A DNA stretch of 64,000 nucleotides, from contig CAVZFD010000005.1 in NCBI GenBank assembly GCA_963774455.1, positions 682,001-746,000 of the forward strand. Direction: 5' to 3'. A program made the translations under genes and the position numbers. Positions 33,807-42,573 of this stretch are shown piece by piece (the stretch's first letter is position 1; every line of letters begins with the position of its first letter). A model generated the notes under the pieces. That model was not told the DNA's origin. It worked only from the letters and a program-made list of their open reading frames with translations, and made no database searches. The stretch comes from DATFVA01 sp963774455. GTDB lineage: Bacteria > Bacteroidota > Ignavibacteria > Ignavibacteriales > Ignavibacteriaceae.

Positions 33807-35354
33807 TTACCACAGAAATGATTTAGCACCGAGCATCTCGTGCAGTTCTTTTCTCGCCTGTAAATTAATCCGCTCAGCCCAGATGTCTACAGGATTCAGG
33901 TCGTCTGTAAGTAAAACTGCATCTTTCATATCCGGGACAAACCTGTTATCCCATGCATGGTTTCTTTCGTATTGATCGCTGAACCTGTAATCGGTTTTCC
34001 AGTAATCTCTTTCGAGAGGGACAGTCAGTTCGAAGGGGTTATCTGAGGCAAGCAGTATTACGTTTCCAAGCTGGTCCGGAGGTTCGGCAATGGGGAGCGC
34101 GAGTACATTATCGAACACGCGATGCAGGGTTTTAGCAAGCGAACCGACGATTATATCATTCCAGCCCACAGCTTCAATGTTTACAGCCATTATTCCATCT
34201 TCATTAATATGCGACTTTGCAAGTCTGAATGCTTCAAGAGTAGTAAGGTGGAAGGGGATAGAGCTGCTGCCAAATGCATCAAGTACAATCAGGTCATATG
34301 TCCTGTCACTCGTTCGCAGGAAGTCTCTGCCGTCGTTATTAATTACATTATCGAATCCGGGGACGGGAGTAAAGTATTTCTTTTCTATCCTGATGATCTC
34401 AGGATCGACTTCAACAGCCGTAACATCCCAATCATCTTCATAAAACGATTTAAGAACAGAACCCCCGCCGAGTCCGATCAGGAGCATATCTCCTGTATAC
34501 TTTTCCAGCTTCTTCGTTATGTCGATAACCCATGCATAAGGCAGTATATTTTCACCAGTGGTTTTATCTATTGCAGTGTGGATCCCTCCGTCAATCAGAA
34601 GCAGGCGTGTCTCCTCAACATCCATCACGCGTATTTCGCCATACATGCTCTGCTTCACAGCAATCAAGCCTTTTGAAGGATCAGCTTTTTCAGAGGGCAG
34701 GAAATTGAACGATACAAAGGCAATTATGATCATTAACACTGCTGAGACAGCTTTAGATACCTTACCTGAGTTTGAAAAAAAAAGAATCACAGAGGTTATT
34801 ATCAGGATGATCCCAACGCTTATTGTCAGCTTAATAACGCCGATATTCGGAATAAGGATGTATCCTGTTAGGAGAGCAGCCAGAACGCTGCCCATAGTTG
34901 AGACTGCGTAGAGATCACCTGCACGTGTTCCGATCACGTCCAGACTCTGTGTCCTTAGTTTAACTGCAAAAGGGCTCACCATTCCAAGGAAAGTGAGCGG
35001 GGGGAAGAAAAGGATGAACGATGTAACCAGCACAGATGCTCTTAGTCCTATAGACTCAGTCAAAGAAATAACACTATTTCTGAAAAGCGGTATCAAAACA
35101 GTTATTACTCCGGCAGCCGCTATTATTACAGCAAGGGACCGGGGATTCTTTTTACGGTCGGCAATTCTGCCGCCTATCATATATCCTGCACTCAGTGCTA
35201 CCAGGGTTACGGAAATTAATGCAGACCAGAGGAAAATGCTGACGCCGTAATAGGGACCGATTATTCTCGTTCCCAGGATCTCAACAGCCAGTACCGCGCC
35301 TCCGCAGATAAAGACAACAGGGTAGAGTATAATTTTATTCATTTGTTGCGTCAT
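33807..35354 (-). CDS. Membrane-embedded spermidine synthase-like protein
   Basis: 515 aa. The first ~210 residues form about seven hydrophobic helices (AVEILGTRIIGPYYGVSIFL at the start). The C-terminal half is a SpeE-type aminopropyltransferase fold: LLIGLGGGSVLKSFYEDDWD, AVEVDPEIIRI, NNDGRDFLR and YDLIVLDAFGSSSIPFHLTT. This 'fused MFS/spermidine synthase' class is widespread; whether it makes polyamines or methylates/modifies something else is not established. An ATG 4 codons in (35342) is an alternative start. Not linked to other polyamine genes here. Confidence 0.85.
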   Translation of the reverse strand: MTQQMNKIILYPVVFICGGAVLAVEILGTRIIGPYYGVSIFLWSALISVTLVALSAGYMIGGRIADRKKNPRSLAVIIAAAGVITVLIPLFRNSVISLTESIGLRASVLVTSFILFFPPLTFLGMVSPFAVKLRTQSLDVIGTRAGDLYAVSTMGSVLAALLTGYILIPNIGVIKLTISVGIILIITSVILFFSNSGKVSKAVSAVLMIIIAFVSFNFLPSEKADPSKGLIAVKQSMYGEIRVMDVEETRLLLIDGGIHTAIDKTTGENILPYAWVIDITKKLEKYTGDMLLIGLGGGSVLKSFYEDDWDVTAVEVDPEIIRIEKKYFTPVPGFDNVINNDGRDFLRTSDRTYDLIVLDAFGSSSIPFHLTTLEAFRLAKSHINEDGIMAVNIEAVGWNDIIVGSLAKTLHRVFDNVLALPIAEPPDQLGNVILLASDNPFELTVPLERDYWKTDYRFSDQYERNHAWDNRFVPDMKDAVLLTDDLNPVDIWAERINLQARKELHEMLGAKSFLW

Positions 35355-35929
35355 CCTGATTAATGAATAAAAGAATTTAAGTAAAAAGAATGAAAAATCA
35401 ACATTGCCTCTTCATGCGTTGTGGGTGATATAAACAATGACGGTGTAAAAGAAATTGTTGCCGAAGGTAGAAACATCCTGTATGTATGGGACAGCAATGG
35501 TAATACAATACCAGGCTTCCCCTATGAAATTTATGATACTGTCGACGGTTCTAATTCATACTCGGCTCCTGTAATTGCCGAGCTGTTTGGTGACGGAAAT
35601 AAGGAAATTATGTTCTGTTCACATTCAAACGGTGCAAGAGGGGGAATCTTTTAGGTTTTTATTTGCAATGTGCCTCAGGCACTTTAAAAAATTTCTATTT
35701 TGAATTAAAAATTCTCTTTTCTATATTACCTGGCCTTTGTTAATACGCAATTATTCGCACTTGATTACCATAGTTGACTGATCATCCGGCAGGCACTATA
35801 AGATTATTGCTGGCGATCTCTCTCTGTATTTTTTATCATGCGTAAGGCAGAGCCCCGCATCCTGTGCGTTTATTCTTTGTAAATAATATTCCCCGTTTCC
35901 GGTAGTTAATAATTCACTAAGGAAGTTTT
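35355..35929. other. Intergenic region with a gene remnant
   Basis: Holds the FG-GAP fragment listed separately. Downstream of it a short GTGCC-TCA-GGCAC hairpin (about 35670-35682) but no T run. No other gene supported. Confidence 0.5.
35388..35654 (+). pseudogene. Remnant of an FG-GAP/VCBS-repeat protein
   Basis: Reads INIASSCVVGDINNDGVKEI, then LYVWDSNGNTIPGFPYEIYD and ELFGDGNKEIMFCSHSNGA before a stop. DINNDGVKEI and GDGNKEI are the Ca-binding FG-GAP/VCBS repeat motifs of large beta-propeller surface proteins. No start, signal peptide or further repeats remain; a TGA lies at the left edge. Leftover of a much larger exported protein gene. Confidence 0.6.
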
Positions 35930-37393
35930 ATGAATCAGCCTGTGCCAATTGAGGAATTAAAAAATGTAATTGCACTCCGCGACCTTCCAGATGAACACCT
36001 TCAATGGATACTTTCCAGGTCGGAATATGAAGAGTATGAGGACGGACAGATAATGCTCAAAACCGGTGATCCTGCCGATTTTATGGCCATTCTTCTTGAA
36101 GGGAAAGTGAATTTCTATATGGATCTAAATGGAAAACTGGTTTTCTATATAAGCTTTGAAAATAATGAAACTACCGGAGGGGTTACGGGACTTCTGCCTT
36201 ACTCGAGGCTGAAGTTATTTCCCGGTTATTCTTACTCTGTCGGGAAAACCCGGATACTTAAACTGCATAAAAATTATTTTCCTGAACTTGAACAACTGAA
36301 TCCCGACCTGATTCAGAAACTTATCGGTTATATGACTGAAAGAGCAAGATTTTTCGCTACGGTACACATACAACAGGAAAAGGTGAGCGCATTGGGTAAA
36401 CTTGCTGCAGGAATTGCACACGAAATGAATAATCCCGCTGCTGCAATCGACAGAATCTCTGATGAACTTAATAAAAGACTCAGGCTTAATATTGAACTGA
36501 CAGAAGGACTCTTAAACCACGAAATTTCGCCTGACTTTATAAGGAAAATTAGGGAAACAGTGGCTGAGAGCAGAAAAAATCATGCAGTTAAGACCAGGCT
36601 TACACCAATGCTGCGGATGCAGAAAGAGGATGAACTAAATGAATGGCTTGAGGATAATGGCTTCAGTGCGAACACTGAAATAGCTGAAACCTTTGCGGAG
36701 ACCGGCTTCACCCTGGATGATCTTGAATCATTAAAAAACGGAATTAATAACCGGGCATTTCAGAGTATACTCGACTGGATGGAAAATCTCCTCAGCTCTG
36801 AGCTGCTTATAAATGACCTCGCGGATGCTTCGGGGCGAATTACGGAGCTGGTAAGCGCAATAAAATCTCATGTGCATATGGACAGATCCGGCGCATTGCA
36901 CGTCACGGACATCCATAAGGATATCGAGGATACTCTCATTCTACTCGGTTATAAGATCCGCGACAAAAATATAAAGGTGACTAAAAAGTTTTGCGACGAT
37001 ATGCCCGGCGTTGAAGCTTACAGCGGCGAACTGAACCAGGTATGGACCAACCTGATAGATAATGCCATCTATGCTGTATCAAACAACGGAGAAATAGAAA
37101 TAAAAACAATATGCAACACCAAAACCGTAACTGTGTGCATTACGGATAACGGAAGCGGAATACCCAAAGAAATATTATCACGCATTTTTGACCCTTTCTT
37201 CACAACCAAGAAGGTCGGGGAGGGAACGGGTATTGGCCTCGATCTCGTAAAGAGTGTGATACAGCGCCACAAAGGAGATGTGAATGTGAATTCTGTAAAA
37301 GGCAGGACCGAATTCGTGGTCAGTTTTCCTGTCGACCAACATTTATTAAAGGAAGAAGAAAAAGATGAAACTTCCATTCATTATAGTAATTGA
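35930..37393 (+). CDS. Histidine kinase with cyclic-nucleotide-binding-like sensor
   Basis: 487 aa, no membrane segment. Residues ~15-125 are a CNMP-binding-like beta roll (DGQIMLKTGDPADFMAILLEGKVNF). The phosphoacceptor region is KVSALGKLAAGIAHEMNNPA with His164. A helical insert (~175-310) separates it from the ATPase: NQVWTNLIDNAIYAV (N box), TDNGSGIPKE (G1), KVGEGTGIGLDLV (G2). It overlaps the response regulator gene by 29 nt, so the two form a pair. The sensor lacks the clear phosphate-binding RTA cassette of cAMP proteins, so the ligand may not be cAMP. GGAAG precedes the ATG. Confidence 0.88.
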   Translation: MNQPVPIEELKNVIALRDLPDEHLQWILSRSEYEEYEDGQIMLKTGDPADFMAILLEGKVNFYMDLNGKLVFYISFENNETTGGVTGLLPYSRLKLFPGYSYSVGKTRILKLHKNYFPELEQLNPDLIQKLIGYMTERARFFATVHIQQEKVSALGKLAAGIAHEMNNPAAAIDRISDELNKRLRLNIELTEGLLNHEISPDFIRKIRETVAESRKNHAVKTRLTPMLRMQKEDELNEWLEDNGFSANTEIAETFAETGFTLDDLESLKNGINNRAFQSILDWMENLLSSELLINDLADASGRITELVSAIKSHVHMDRSGALHVTDIHKDIEDTLILLGYKIRDKNIKVTKKFCDDMPGVEAYSGELNQVWTNLIDNAIYAVSNNGEIEIKTICNTKTVTVCITDNGSGIPKEILSRIFDPFFTTKKVGEGTGIGLDLVKSVIQRHKGDVNVNSVKGRTEFVVSFPVDQHLLKEEEKDETSIHYSN

Positions 37394-39026
37394 TGATGAT
37401 GTGCAGGTGTTGAGAGCCATCCAGCGGGATGTGCGGAAAAAATACCGTGATGAGTACAGGGTGCTTGCAGCCGGTTCCGGAAAGGAGGCCCTCGATGCGG
37501 TCAGTGAACTGAAGCTGAAGAATGAAACAGTGGCTATGTTCCTTTCTGATCAGCGGATGCCGGAAATGGAAGGTACAGATTTTATGGAGAAGGCCAAAGT
37601 TATATTTCCTGATGCTAAAAAAGTTCTTCTTACAGCCTACTCTGATACAGAAGCAGCAATAAAAGCTATCAACACATTAAGACTTGATTATTACCTGCTG
37701 AAACCATGGAATCCTCCTGAAGAAAAACTTTATCCTGTTCTTACGGATCTCCTTGAGGAATGGCAGGGCAGTTTTATACCTGACCTTGAGGGCATAAAAG
37801 TCCTGGGCTATCAGTGGTCGCCTGTTTCGCACAAAATAAAAGATTTCCTAACTGGTAATCTTGTCCCTTATAAATGGATCGATATAGAATTGAATCCCGA
37901 AGCCGCTGAAGTGATGGATACATATAAAATAGAATCCAGCGAGCTGCCCGCAGTTATGTTTGAGGATGGCACCGTACTTAAATCGCCTTCAGAATCAGAG
38001 ATTGCACAAAAGATAGGGTTGAAATCAACTGCATCCGAAGAGCTTTACGATGTCGTGATAATAGGCGCCGGTCCCGCCGGACTTGCGGCAGCAGTATATG
38101 GCGGTACAGAAGGACTTAAAACTTTAATGATTGAAAGAAAAGCTCCCGGCGGGCAGGCAGGCACCAGTTCGCGTATTGAAAACTACCTGGGTTTCCCTTC
38201 AGGACTCTCAGGAGCTGATCTTACACGCAGAGCTATTACGCAGGCCTCCAGGTTCGGCGTTGAGCTCCTTTCTCCCTGCGAAGTTGTAGATATGAGTATA
38301 AAAGATAAATATAAAATCCTTTCGCTTTCAAACGGTGCGGAGATTAAAACCCATACAATAATAATCTCTACAGGAGTTGATTACAGAACACTGGAAATCG
38401 AAGGAATAAACAACCTTACAGGAGCCGGAGTATACTATGGAGCCGCAACGGCAGAGGCTCACTCATGCCGCGGTAAGAATGTTTACGTGGTGGGAGGAGG
38501 TAATTCCGCCGGACAAGCCGCTATGTATCTTTCAGGTTTCGCGGAGAATGTTTTTATCGTGATAAGAAGGGATTCACTCGATTCAACTATGTCGCACTAT
38601 CTTATCGACCAGATAAACAGGACAAAGAATATTTCAGTACTAACAAACTCAATAGTGACCAAGACTATGGGATTGAGGACACTGGAGTGCGTGACAATCG
38701 AGAATGCCCAAACAGGAGAAATAACCACCAGGGAATCGGCTGCGCTGTTTATTTTTATCGGTGCAAGACCGGTAACCGACTGGGTTAAGCTTAATATATC
38801 AAAGGATGCCAAAGGTTTCATTGAAACGGGAAAAGATCTTTTAAAATCAGAGAATTTCAAAAAGATATGGAAGCTGAAGCGCGATCCCTACCTTCTGGAA
38901 ACATGTATTCCTGGTATCTTCTCTGCAGGCGATGTGAGGGCCGGTGCAATGAACAGGGTGGCCTCGGCGGTTGGTGAGGGTGCTATGGCAATAAAATTTG
39001 TGCATGAGTACCTGACCGGGGTATAG
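37365..39026 (+). CDS. Response regulator fused to glutaredoxin-like and thioredoxin reductase-like domains, redox cysteines lost
   Basis: 553 aa in three parts. A receiver domain (1-125) has VIDDD, phospho-acceptor Asp62 in LSDQRMP and Lys113 in LLKPW. A glutaredoxin-like domain (~142-215) reads GYQWSPVSHKIKDFL, where the active CPxC is replaced by SPVS. A thioredoxin reductase-like flavoprotein (~226-553) has the FAD site VIIGAGPAGL, GGQAGTSSRIENYLGFP, the NADPH site VYVVGGGNSAGQA and the second FAD motif IFSAGDVR; where the family has CATC it reads GAATAEA (~359-365). The flavin and nucleotide sites look intact, so it may oxidise NAD(P)H or sense redox state rather than reduce disulfides. 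Output is not a DNA-binding domain. Paired with the overlapping kinase gene. Confidence 0.88.
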   Translation: MKLPFIIVIDDDVQVLRAIQRDVRKKYRDEYRVLAAGSGKEALDAVSELKLKNETVAMFLSDQRMPEMEGTDFMEKAKVIFPDAKKVLLTAYSDTEAAIKAINTLRLDYYLLKPWNPPEEKLYPVLTDLLEEWQGSFIPDLEGIKVLGYQWSPVSHKIKDFLTGNLVPYKWIDIELNPEAAEVMDTYKIESSELPAVMFEDGTVLKSPSESEIAQKIGLKSTASEELYDVVIIGAGPAGLAAAVYGGTEGLKTLMIERKAPGGQAGTSSRIENYLGFPSGLSGADLTRRAITQASRFGVELLSPCEVVDMSIKDKYKILSLSNGAEIKTHTIIISTGVDYRTLEIEGINNLTGAGVYYGAATAEAHSCRGKNVYVVGGGNSAGQAAMYLSGFAENVFIVIRRDSLDSTMSHYLIDQINRTKNISVLTNSIVTKTMGLRTLECVTIENAQTGEITTRESAALFIFIGARPVTDWVKLNISKDAKGFIETGKDLLKSENFKKIWKLKRDPYLLETCIPGIFSAGDVRAGAMNRVASAVGEGAMAIKFVHEYLTGV

Positions 39027-39071
39027 AAAGGACGACGTTAAATTATTAAAAAATTAATTCCGGAGGCCTAT

Positions 39072-39356
39072 ATGAAACGGTTTATAGTAATTTCCTCTCA
39101 TACAGCTGAAGATTGCAGGCTGGCAGTGAAACAGTTCAGAGAATATAATGCCGGGTTCCTCACAAACTTTGATTGGGGGTGCAGGGATAATGATCATACT
39201 GCCTATGCAATAATAGAATCTGAGGATCATGCCAAGGCGAAACTATCGGTTCCGACCCTTTTCAGGGAGAAGACCCGGGTTGTAATGTTGACCAGGTTTG
39301 ATCCATCCAGGGAGGATGTCCTTCATCAGGAAAAAATAAGCCGAAAAAGTTTATGA
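39072..39356 (+). CDS. Small protein, DUF3303-like ferredoxin fold, 94 aa
   Basis: Opens MKRFIVISSHTAEDCRLAVK and has FDWGCRDNDHTAYAIIESED, then VVMLTRFDPS. The beta-alpha-beta layout is that of dimeric ferredoxin-like sensors or monooxygenase-like small proteins. GGAGG precedes the ATG. It follows the response regulator fusion by 45 nt and may belong to the same unit. Two cysteines (AEDCRL, WGCRD) and a His could bind a metal, but no family motif confirms this. Confidence 0.55.
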   Translation: MKRFIVISSHTAEDCRLAVKQFREYNAGFLTNFDWGCRDNDHTAYAIIESEDHAKAKLSVPTLFREKTRVVMLTRFDPSREDVLHQEKISRKSL

Positions 39357-39481
39357 TCTACCAGAAATGAAGTTAATACACTTGTTGTCACTTTCTTATA
39401 CCTAAATTGAATCTAACCTTTGTTCTGGCTATTTTTGAAGAATTCTTGAAGGTTATCTTTCATTAAGTATCGGACCGGTAT

Positions 39482-39694
39482 ATGAAAGAATTATTCAGCG
39501 TAGAAGAAGTAGCTAAACTCCTCGACATTTCTCATTCCGGGGTTTTATATCATATCAGAAACGGAAACCTCAAAGCTCAGCAGGTCGGAAAAATTTATAT
39601 TATCTCTAAAGAGGATTTCGGAGATTTCCTCAAACAGCAGAAAGAAGGGAAGAAGAAATCCGATAAAACTTCCCAGACAAAGCTAAATTTTTAA
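39482..39694 (+). CDS. Excisionase/MerR-type helix-turn-helix protein, 70 aa
   Basis: MKELFSVEEVAKLLDISHSG, then VLYHIRNGNLKAQQVGKIYI and SKEDFGDFL is the standard 'excisionase family DNA-binding domain' winged helix. A basic tail follows (KKSDKTSQTKLNF). Such small proteins act as recombination factors or local regulators. No integrase or phage gene is near, so a chromosomal regulator is more likely. ATG chosen as the only start; ribosome site weak. Confidence 0.8.
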   Translation: MKELFSVEEVAKLLDISHSGVLYHIRNGNLKAQQVGKIYIISKEDFGDFLKQQKEGKKKSDKTSQTKLNF

Positions 39695-39760
39695 CAGAGT
39701 CTGATCTCCGGGCTCCGGGCTACCAGACTCCTTAACTAAATTCAAGATGCTGTCACTCAC

Positions 39761-40351
39761 TTAATATTTTGAACTATCTGCTTTTTCTCCTGGTACCTTA
39801 TTGCTTTGATTCATTTGATTCATTTTATTCATATTCTCCTTATCCATATTTTCTCCCTGCATATCATTCATCATAGGATTACGATTAGTATTCCATATCT
39901 CAGCTTTTATTTTCCACTTTCCGTCTTTTTTCTCAAGAACTGAAAGGAAGTTTCCGGTATCCTTAACTTCGCCGCCATTCTTTTTAGACAGGGAGATCGT
40001 GTAATTACCTATCGCATTAACCATGTTTTCTTTTTCTCCAAGTACATCAGTAACTTTCATATCAAGTGAAGTTATTTTCATTCCGGATTTTTCGAAATCA
40101 AGGTTATCCCTGTGAATAGCATCTTTACCTTTTAGCATCTTCCCATAATTTGGCATCGAGATCGCATCATCTGAATAGAAGGCCTCTACCGTTGCGTAAT
40201 CATTATTAACAATAGCATTTGCAAGGGAATTCAGCTGATCCTGTATATCCTGCTGACCGGCAGTCGATTTCTGCTGCTGGGCAGAGCCCGAAGTTAACGG
40301 CAGTACTAAACTTAATATGAATAAAAAGAATATTGATCTGAAAATTCTCAT
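39761..40351 (-). CDS. Exported SnoaL/DUF4440-like protein
   Basis: 196 aa from the ATG at 40351, which follows GGAGGTG and opens a signal peptide (MRIFRSIFFLFILSLVLPLTSGSAQ); the longer frame to 40513 overlaps the dehydrogenase gene and lacks a signal. The body is a cone-shaped NTF2/SnoaL-like fold: LNSLANAIVNNDYATVEAFY, SDDAISMPNYGKMLKGKDAI, DTGNFLSVLEKKDGKWKIKA. These domains bind small ligands or are catalytic in varied ways. The C-terminal 40 residues are Met/Asn-rich (MDKENMNKMNQMNQSN), a low-complexity tail that might bind copper or silver ions through Met; speculative. Confidence 0.7.
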   Translation of the reverse strand: MRIFRSIFFLFILSLVLPLTSGSAQQQKSTAGQQDIQDQLNSLANAIVNNDYATVEAFYSDDAISMPNYGKMLKGKDAIHRDNLDFEKSGMKITSLDMKVTDVLGEKENMVNAIGNYTISLSKKNGGEVKDTGNFLSVLEKKDGKWKIKAEIWNTNRNPMMNDMQGENMDKENMNKMNQMNQSNKVPGEKADSSKY

Positions 40352-40460
40352 AACACCTCCGAATTTATTTTTGTTTTCAGTCTGAAAATATATGTGGAAG
40401 TTGATCCTGCCTGTGAATTCGGATATGCTGTGATGGATGACGTTCTTCAAATGGTTGTTT

Positions 40461-41465
40461 TCAGTTGACCAATACGAAGGCTCCTTCGATCTTTCCCTCA
40501 CGGAGCTTATCAAGAGCTTCGTTTGCCTTGCTCAGTGGAAGCCTGGTTATCTCTGTCCTTACCGGCACTTCAGGTGCTATCTTCAGAAGTTCTTCCCCAT
40601 CCTTCCTCTCAAGGTTAGCGACTGAGCGGATAACTCTTTCCTCCCATAATATCTTATATGAAAATGAGGGAATGTCACTCATATGTATTCCGCCGCTGAC
40701 TATTGAGGCTCCCTTATCCGAAGCTTTAAGCGCAGCAGGTATAAGAGAGCCGATCGGAGCAAATATAAGAGCGGCATCAAGCTTTACCGGGGGCTGCTGT
40801 GTCGAATCTCCCGCCCATACTGCGCCGAGCTTTTTTGCAAATTCCTGCGCCTTACTATCACCGGGACGGGTAAAGGCATATACTTTCTTACCCTGGTGTA
40901 CTGCAATCTGGGCAATGATGTGAGCGGCAGCCCCGAAACCATATATCCCGAGGTTCTCAAATATTTCACCAGCCATCCGGTATGTTCTGTAGCCAATCAA
41001 ACCGGCACACAACAACGGAGCGGCTTCTGCATCATCATATCCTTCAGGAATATGAAATGTATAATTCTCAAAAGCGGCGGTATATTCTGCATAGCCTCCG
41101 TCAATAGTGTAACCTGTGAACTCAGCATTTATACATAAATTTTCCTGTCCTCTTCTGCAGTATTTACATTGTCCACAGGTATACCCCAGCCAGGGAACTC
41201 CAACCCGATCTCCAACCTTAAATTTCTTAACATTCATTCCGGTTTTTACAACATATCCCACAATTTCGTGTCCGGGTATCAACGGTAGTTTTGGACTAGT
41301 CAGTTCCTGATCGATTATATGAAGATCTGTATGGCATACACCGCAGGCTTTAACCTGTATCAAGACCTGATCGTCATTTATTTCAGGAACCGGCACTTCT
41401 CGTTCTTGAAGCGGTTCTCCTTTTTTCTCCAGTACCATCGCTTTCATTTTAACCGGGATATTCAT
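40461..41465 (-). CDS. Zinc-dependent alcohol dehydrogenase
   Basis: 334 aa from the ATG at 41465, which follows AAGGAG; the ATG at 41495 would add ten residues. Catalytic zinc ligands in KACGVCHTDLHI and the GHEIVG helix; structural zinc set CGQCKYCRRGQENLC; nucleotide site GIYGFGAAAHIIAQIAV. Resembles the AdhP/AdhA-like group with 'zinc-binding alcohol dehydrogenase' pattern, oxidising primary alcohols or reducing aldehydes with NAD(H). Separate from the exported protein downstream by 109 nt. Confidence 0.9.
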   Translation of the reverse strand: MNIPVKMKAMVLEKKGEPLQEREVPVPEINDDQVLIQVKACGVCHTDLHIIDQELTSPKLPLIPGHEIVGYVVKTGMNVKKFKVGDRVGVPWLGYTCGQCKYCRRGQENLCINAEFTGYTIDGGYAEYTAAFENYTFHIPEGYDDAEAAPLLCAGLIGYRTYRMAGEIFENLGIYGFGAAAHIIAQIAVHQGKKVYAFTRPGDSKAQEFAKKLGAVWAGDSTQQPPVKLDAALIFAPIGSLIPAALKASDKGASIVSGGIHMSDIPSFSYKILWEERVIRSVANLERKDGEELLKIAPEVPVRTEITRLPLSKANEALDKLREGKIEGAFVLVN

Positions 41466-41757
41466 TTTCAGCTCCTTACCGTTTTGTAAGCTCAAGAATT
41501 GGAATTCACGTTATTCCCAATCAATTAGACATATAAATTTTAATATTTCCTGAAAAGAATTCAACCCCGTGATACTTAACAAGCTGTTTGAAGTGACCGG
41601 AGAGAAAGGAGGCCGGCTGCTATATTCAGGATGGGGTTAAACGGCAGGAACCTGACATCGGTCAGCTTATAACCTATAAAAACTGATTCACTTTGAATTC
41701 ATTAAGTAAAGGCTTTTTTTTATATTTGATTTATATTAAAAAAGCAGATTATTACTT

Positions 41758-42573
41758 ATGGTTGAAGTTGGCAAAATTAAAGCTGGTGGAAATAACCCTT
41801 TTGTATTGATAGCGGGACCCTGCGTGGTGGAGAGTGAAAAACTTGTCAGGCATACCGCAGCTGAGATCAAATCAATTGCGGCTTCTCTTAATATTCCTTT
41901 TATCTTCAAGGCCAGTTATAAAAAAGCGAATCGTACAAGTGCATCTTCCTTTACCGGAATCGGTGATGATGAAGCGCTTAAAATCCTGGGAATGATCCGT
42001 AGTGAATATGATATACCTGTACTTACTGATATCCATCTGCCGGCTGAGGCTGAAACCGCAGCAAAATACGCGGACGTTCTTCAGATACCGGCCTTTTTAT
42101 GCAGGCAGACGGAGCTTCTGATTGCGGCAGGCGAAACAGGTAAGGTCATTAATATTAAAAAGGGCCAGTTCCTTGCACCCGAAGATATGAAGCATGCTGC
42201 AGATAAAGTTCTTTCAACAGGTAATGAAAAAATTATGCTTACCGAAAGGGGCACTACGTTCGGCTACCATAACCTTATTGTTGATATGCGTTCTCTAATA
42301 ATTATGCGCGAACTTGGTTATCCTGTTGTAATGGACGCAACTCATTCTGTGCAGCTTCCTTCGAAAGGAAATACCAGCGGGGGACAGCCGCGCTATATAA
42401 AATACCTTGCGAAGGCGGCCGCTGCAGTGGGCATTGATGCACTTTTTCTTGAAGTGCATCCGGAACCGGAAAAAGCGCTAAGTGATGCATCCAGTCAGTT
42501 CCCCTTAAGCGAGCTGAAATCTCTGCTTGAAGAGATAAAAAAGATTGATACAATAATCAAAGGATTAGATTGA
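41758..42573 (+). CDS. kdsA: 3-deoxy-8-phosphooctulonate synthase (Kdo-8-P synthase)
   Basis: 271 aa, normal length. IAGPCVVESE at the start, FKASYKKANRTSASSFTGIG, LTDIHLPAEAETAAKYADVL, FLCRQTELL and MLTERGTTFGYHNLIVDMRS are characteristic of KdsA, which joins arabinose-5-phosphate and PEP. The isomerase making arabinose-5-phosphate (kdsD) is two genes downstream. First gene of a seven-gene envelope operon with overlapping ends; its stop overlaps the start of the next gene. Confidence 0.95.
   Translation: MVEVGKIKAGGNNPFVLIAGPCVVESEKLVRHTAAEIKSIAASLNIPFIFKASYKKANRTSASSFTGIGDDEALKILGMIRSEYDIPVLTDIHLPAEAETAAKYADVLQIPAFLCRQTELLIAAGETGKVINIKKGQFLAPEDMKHAADKVLSTGNEKIMLTERGTTFGYHNLIVDMRSLIIMRELGYPVVMDATHSVQLPSKGNTSGGQPRYIKYLAKAAAAVGIDALFLEVHPEPEKALSDASSQFPLSELKSLLEEIKKIDTIIKGLD

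Noticed and set aside
34090..34911. Several plus-strand ORFs inside the spermidine synthase-like gene
   Set aside because: They lie opposite conserved SAM-binding and membrane segments and have no ribosome sites.
39482..39694. Excisionase-type gene as sign of an integrated element
   Set aside because: No integrase, att repeats or phage genes nearby; such HTH proteins are common in chromosomes.
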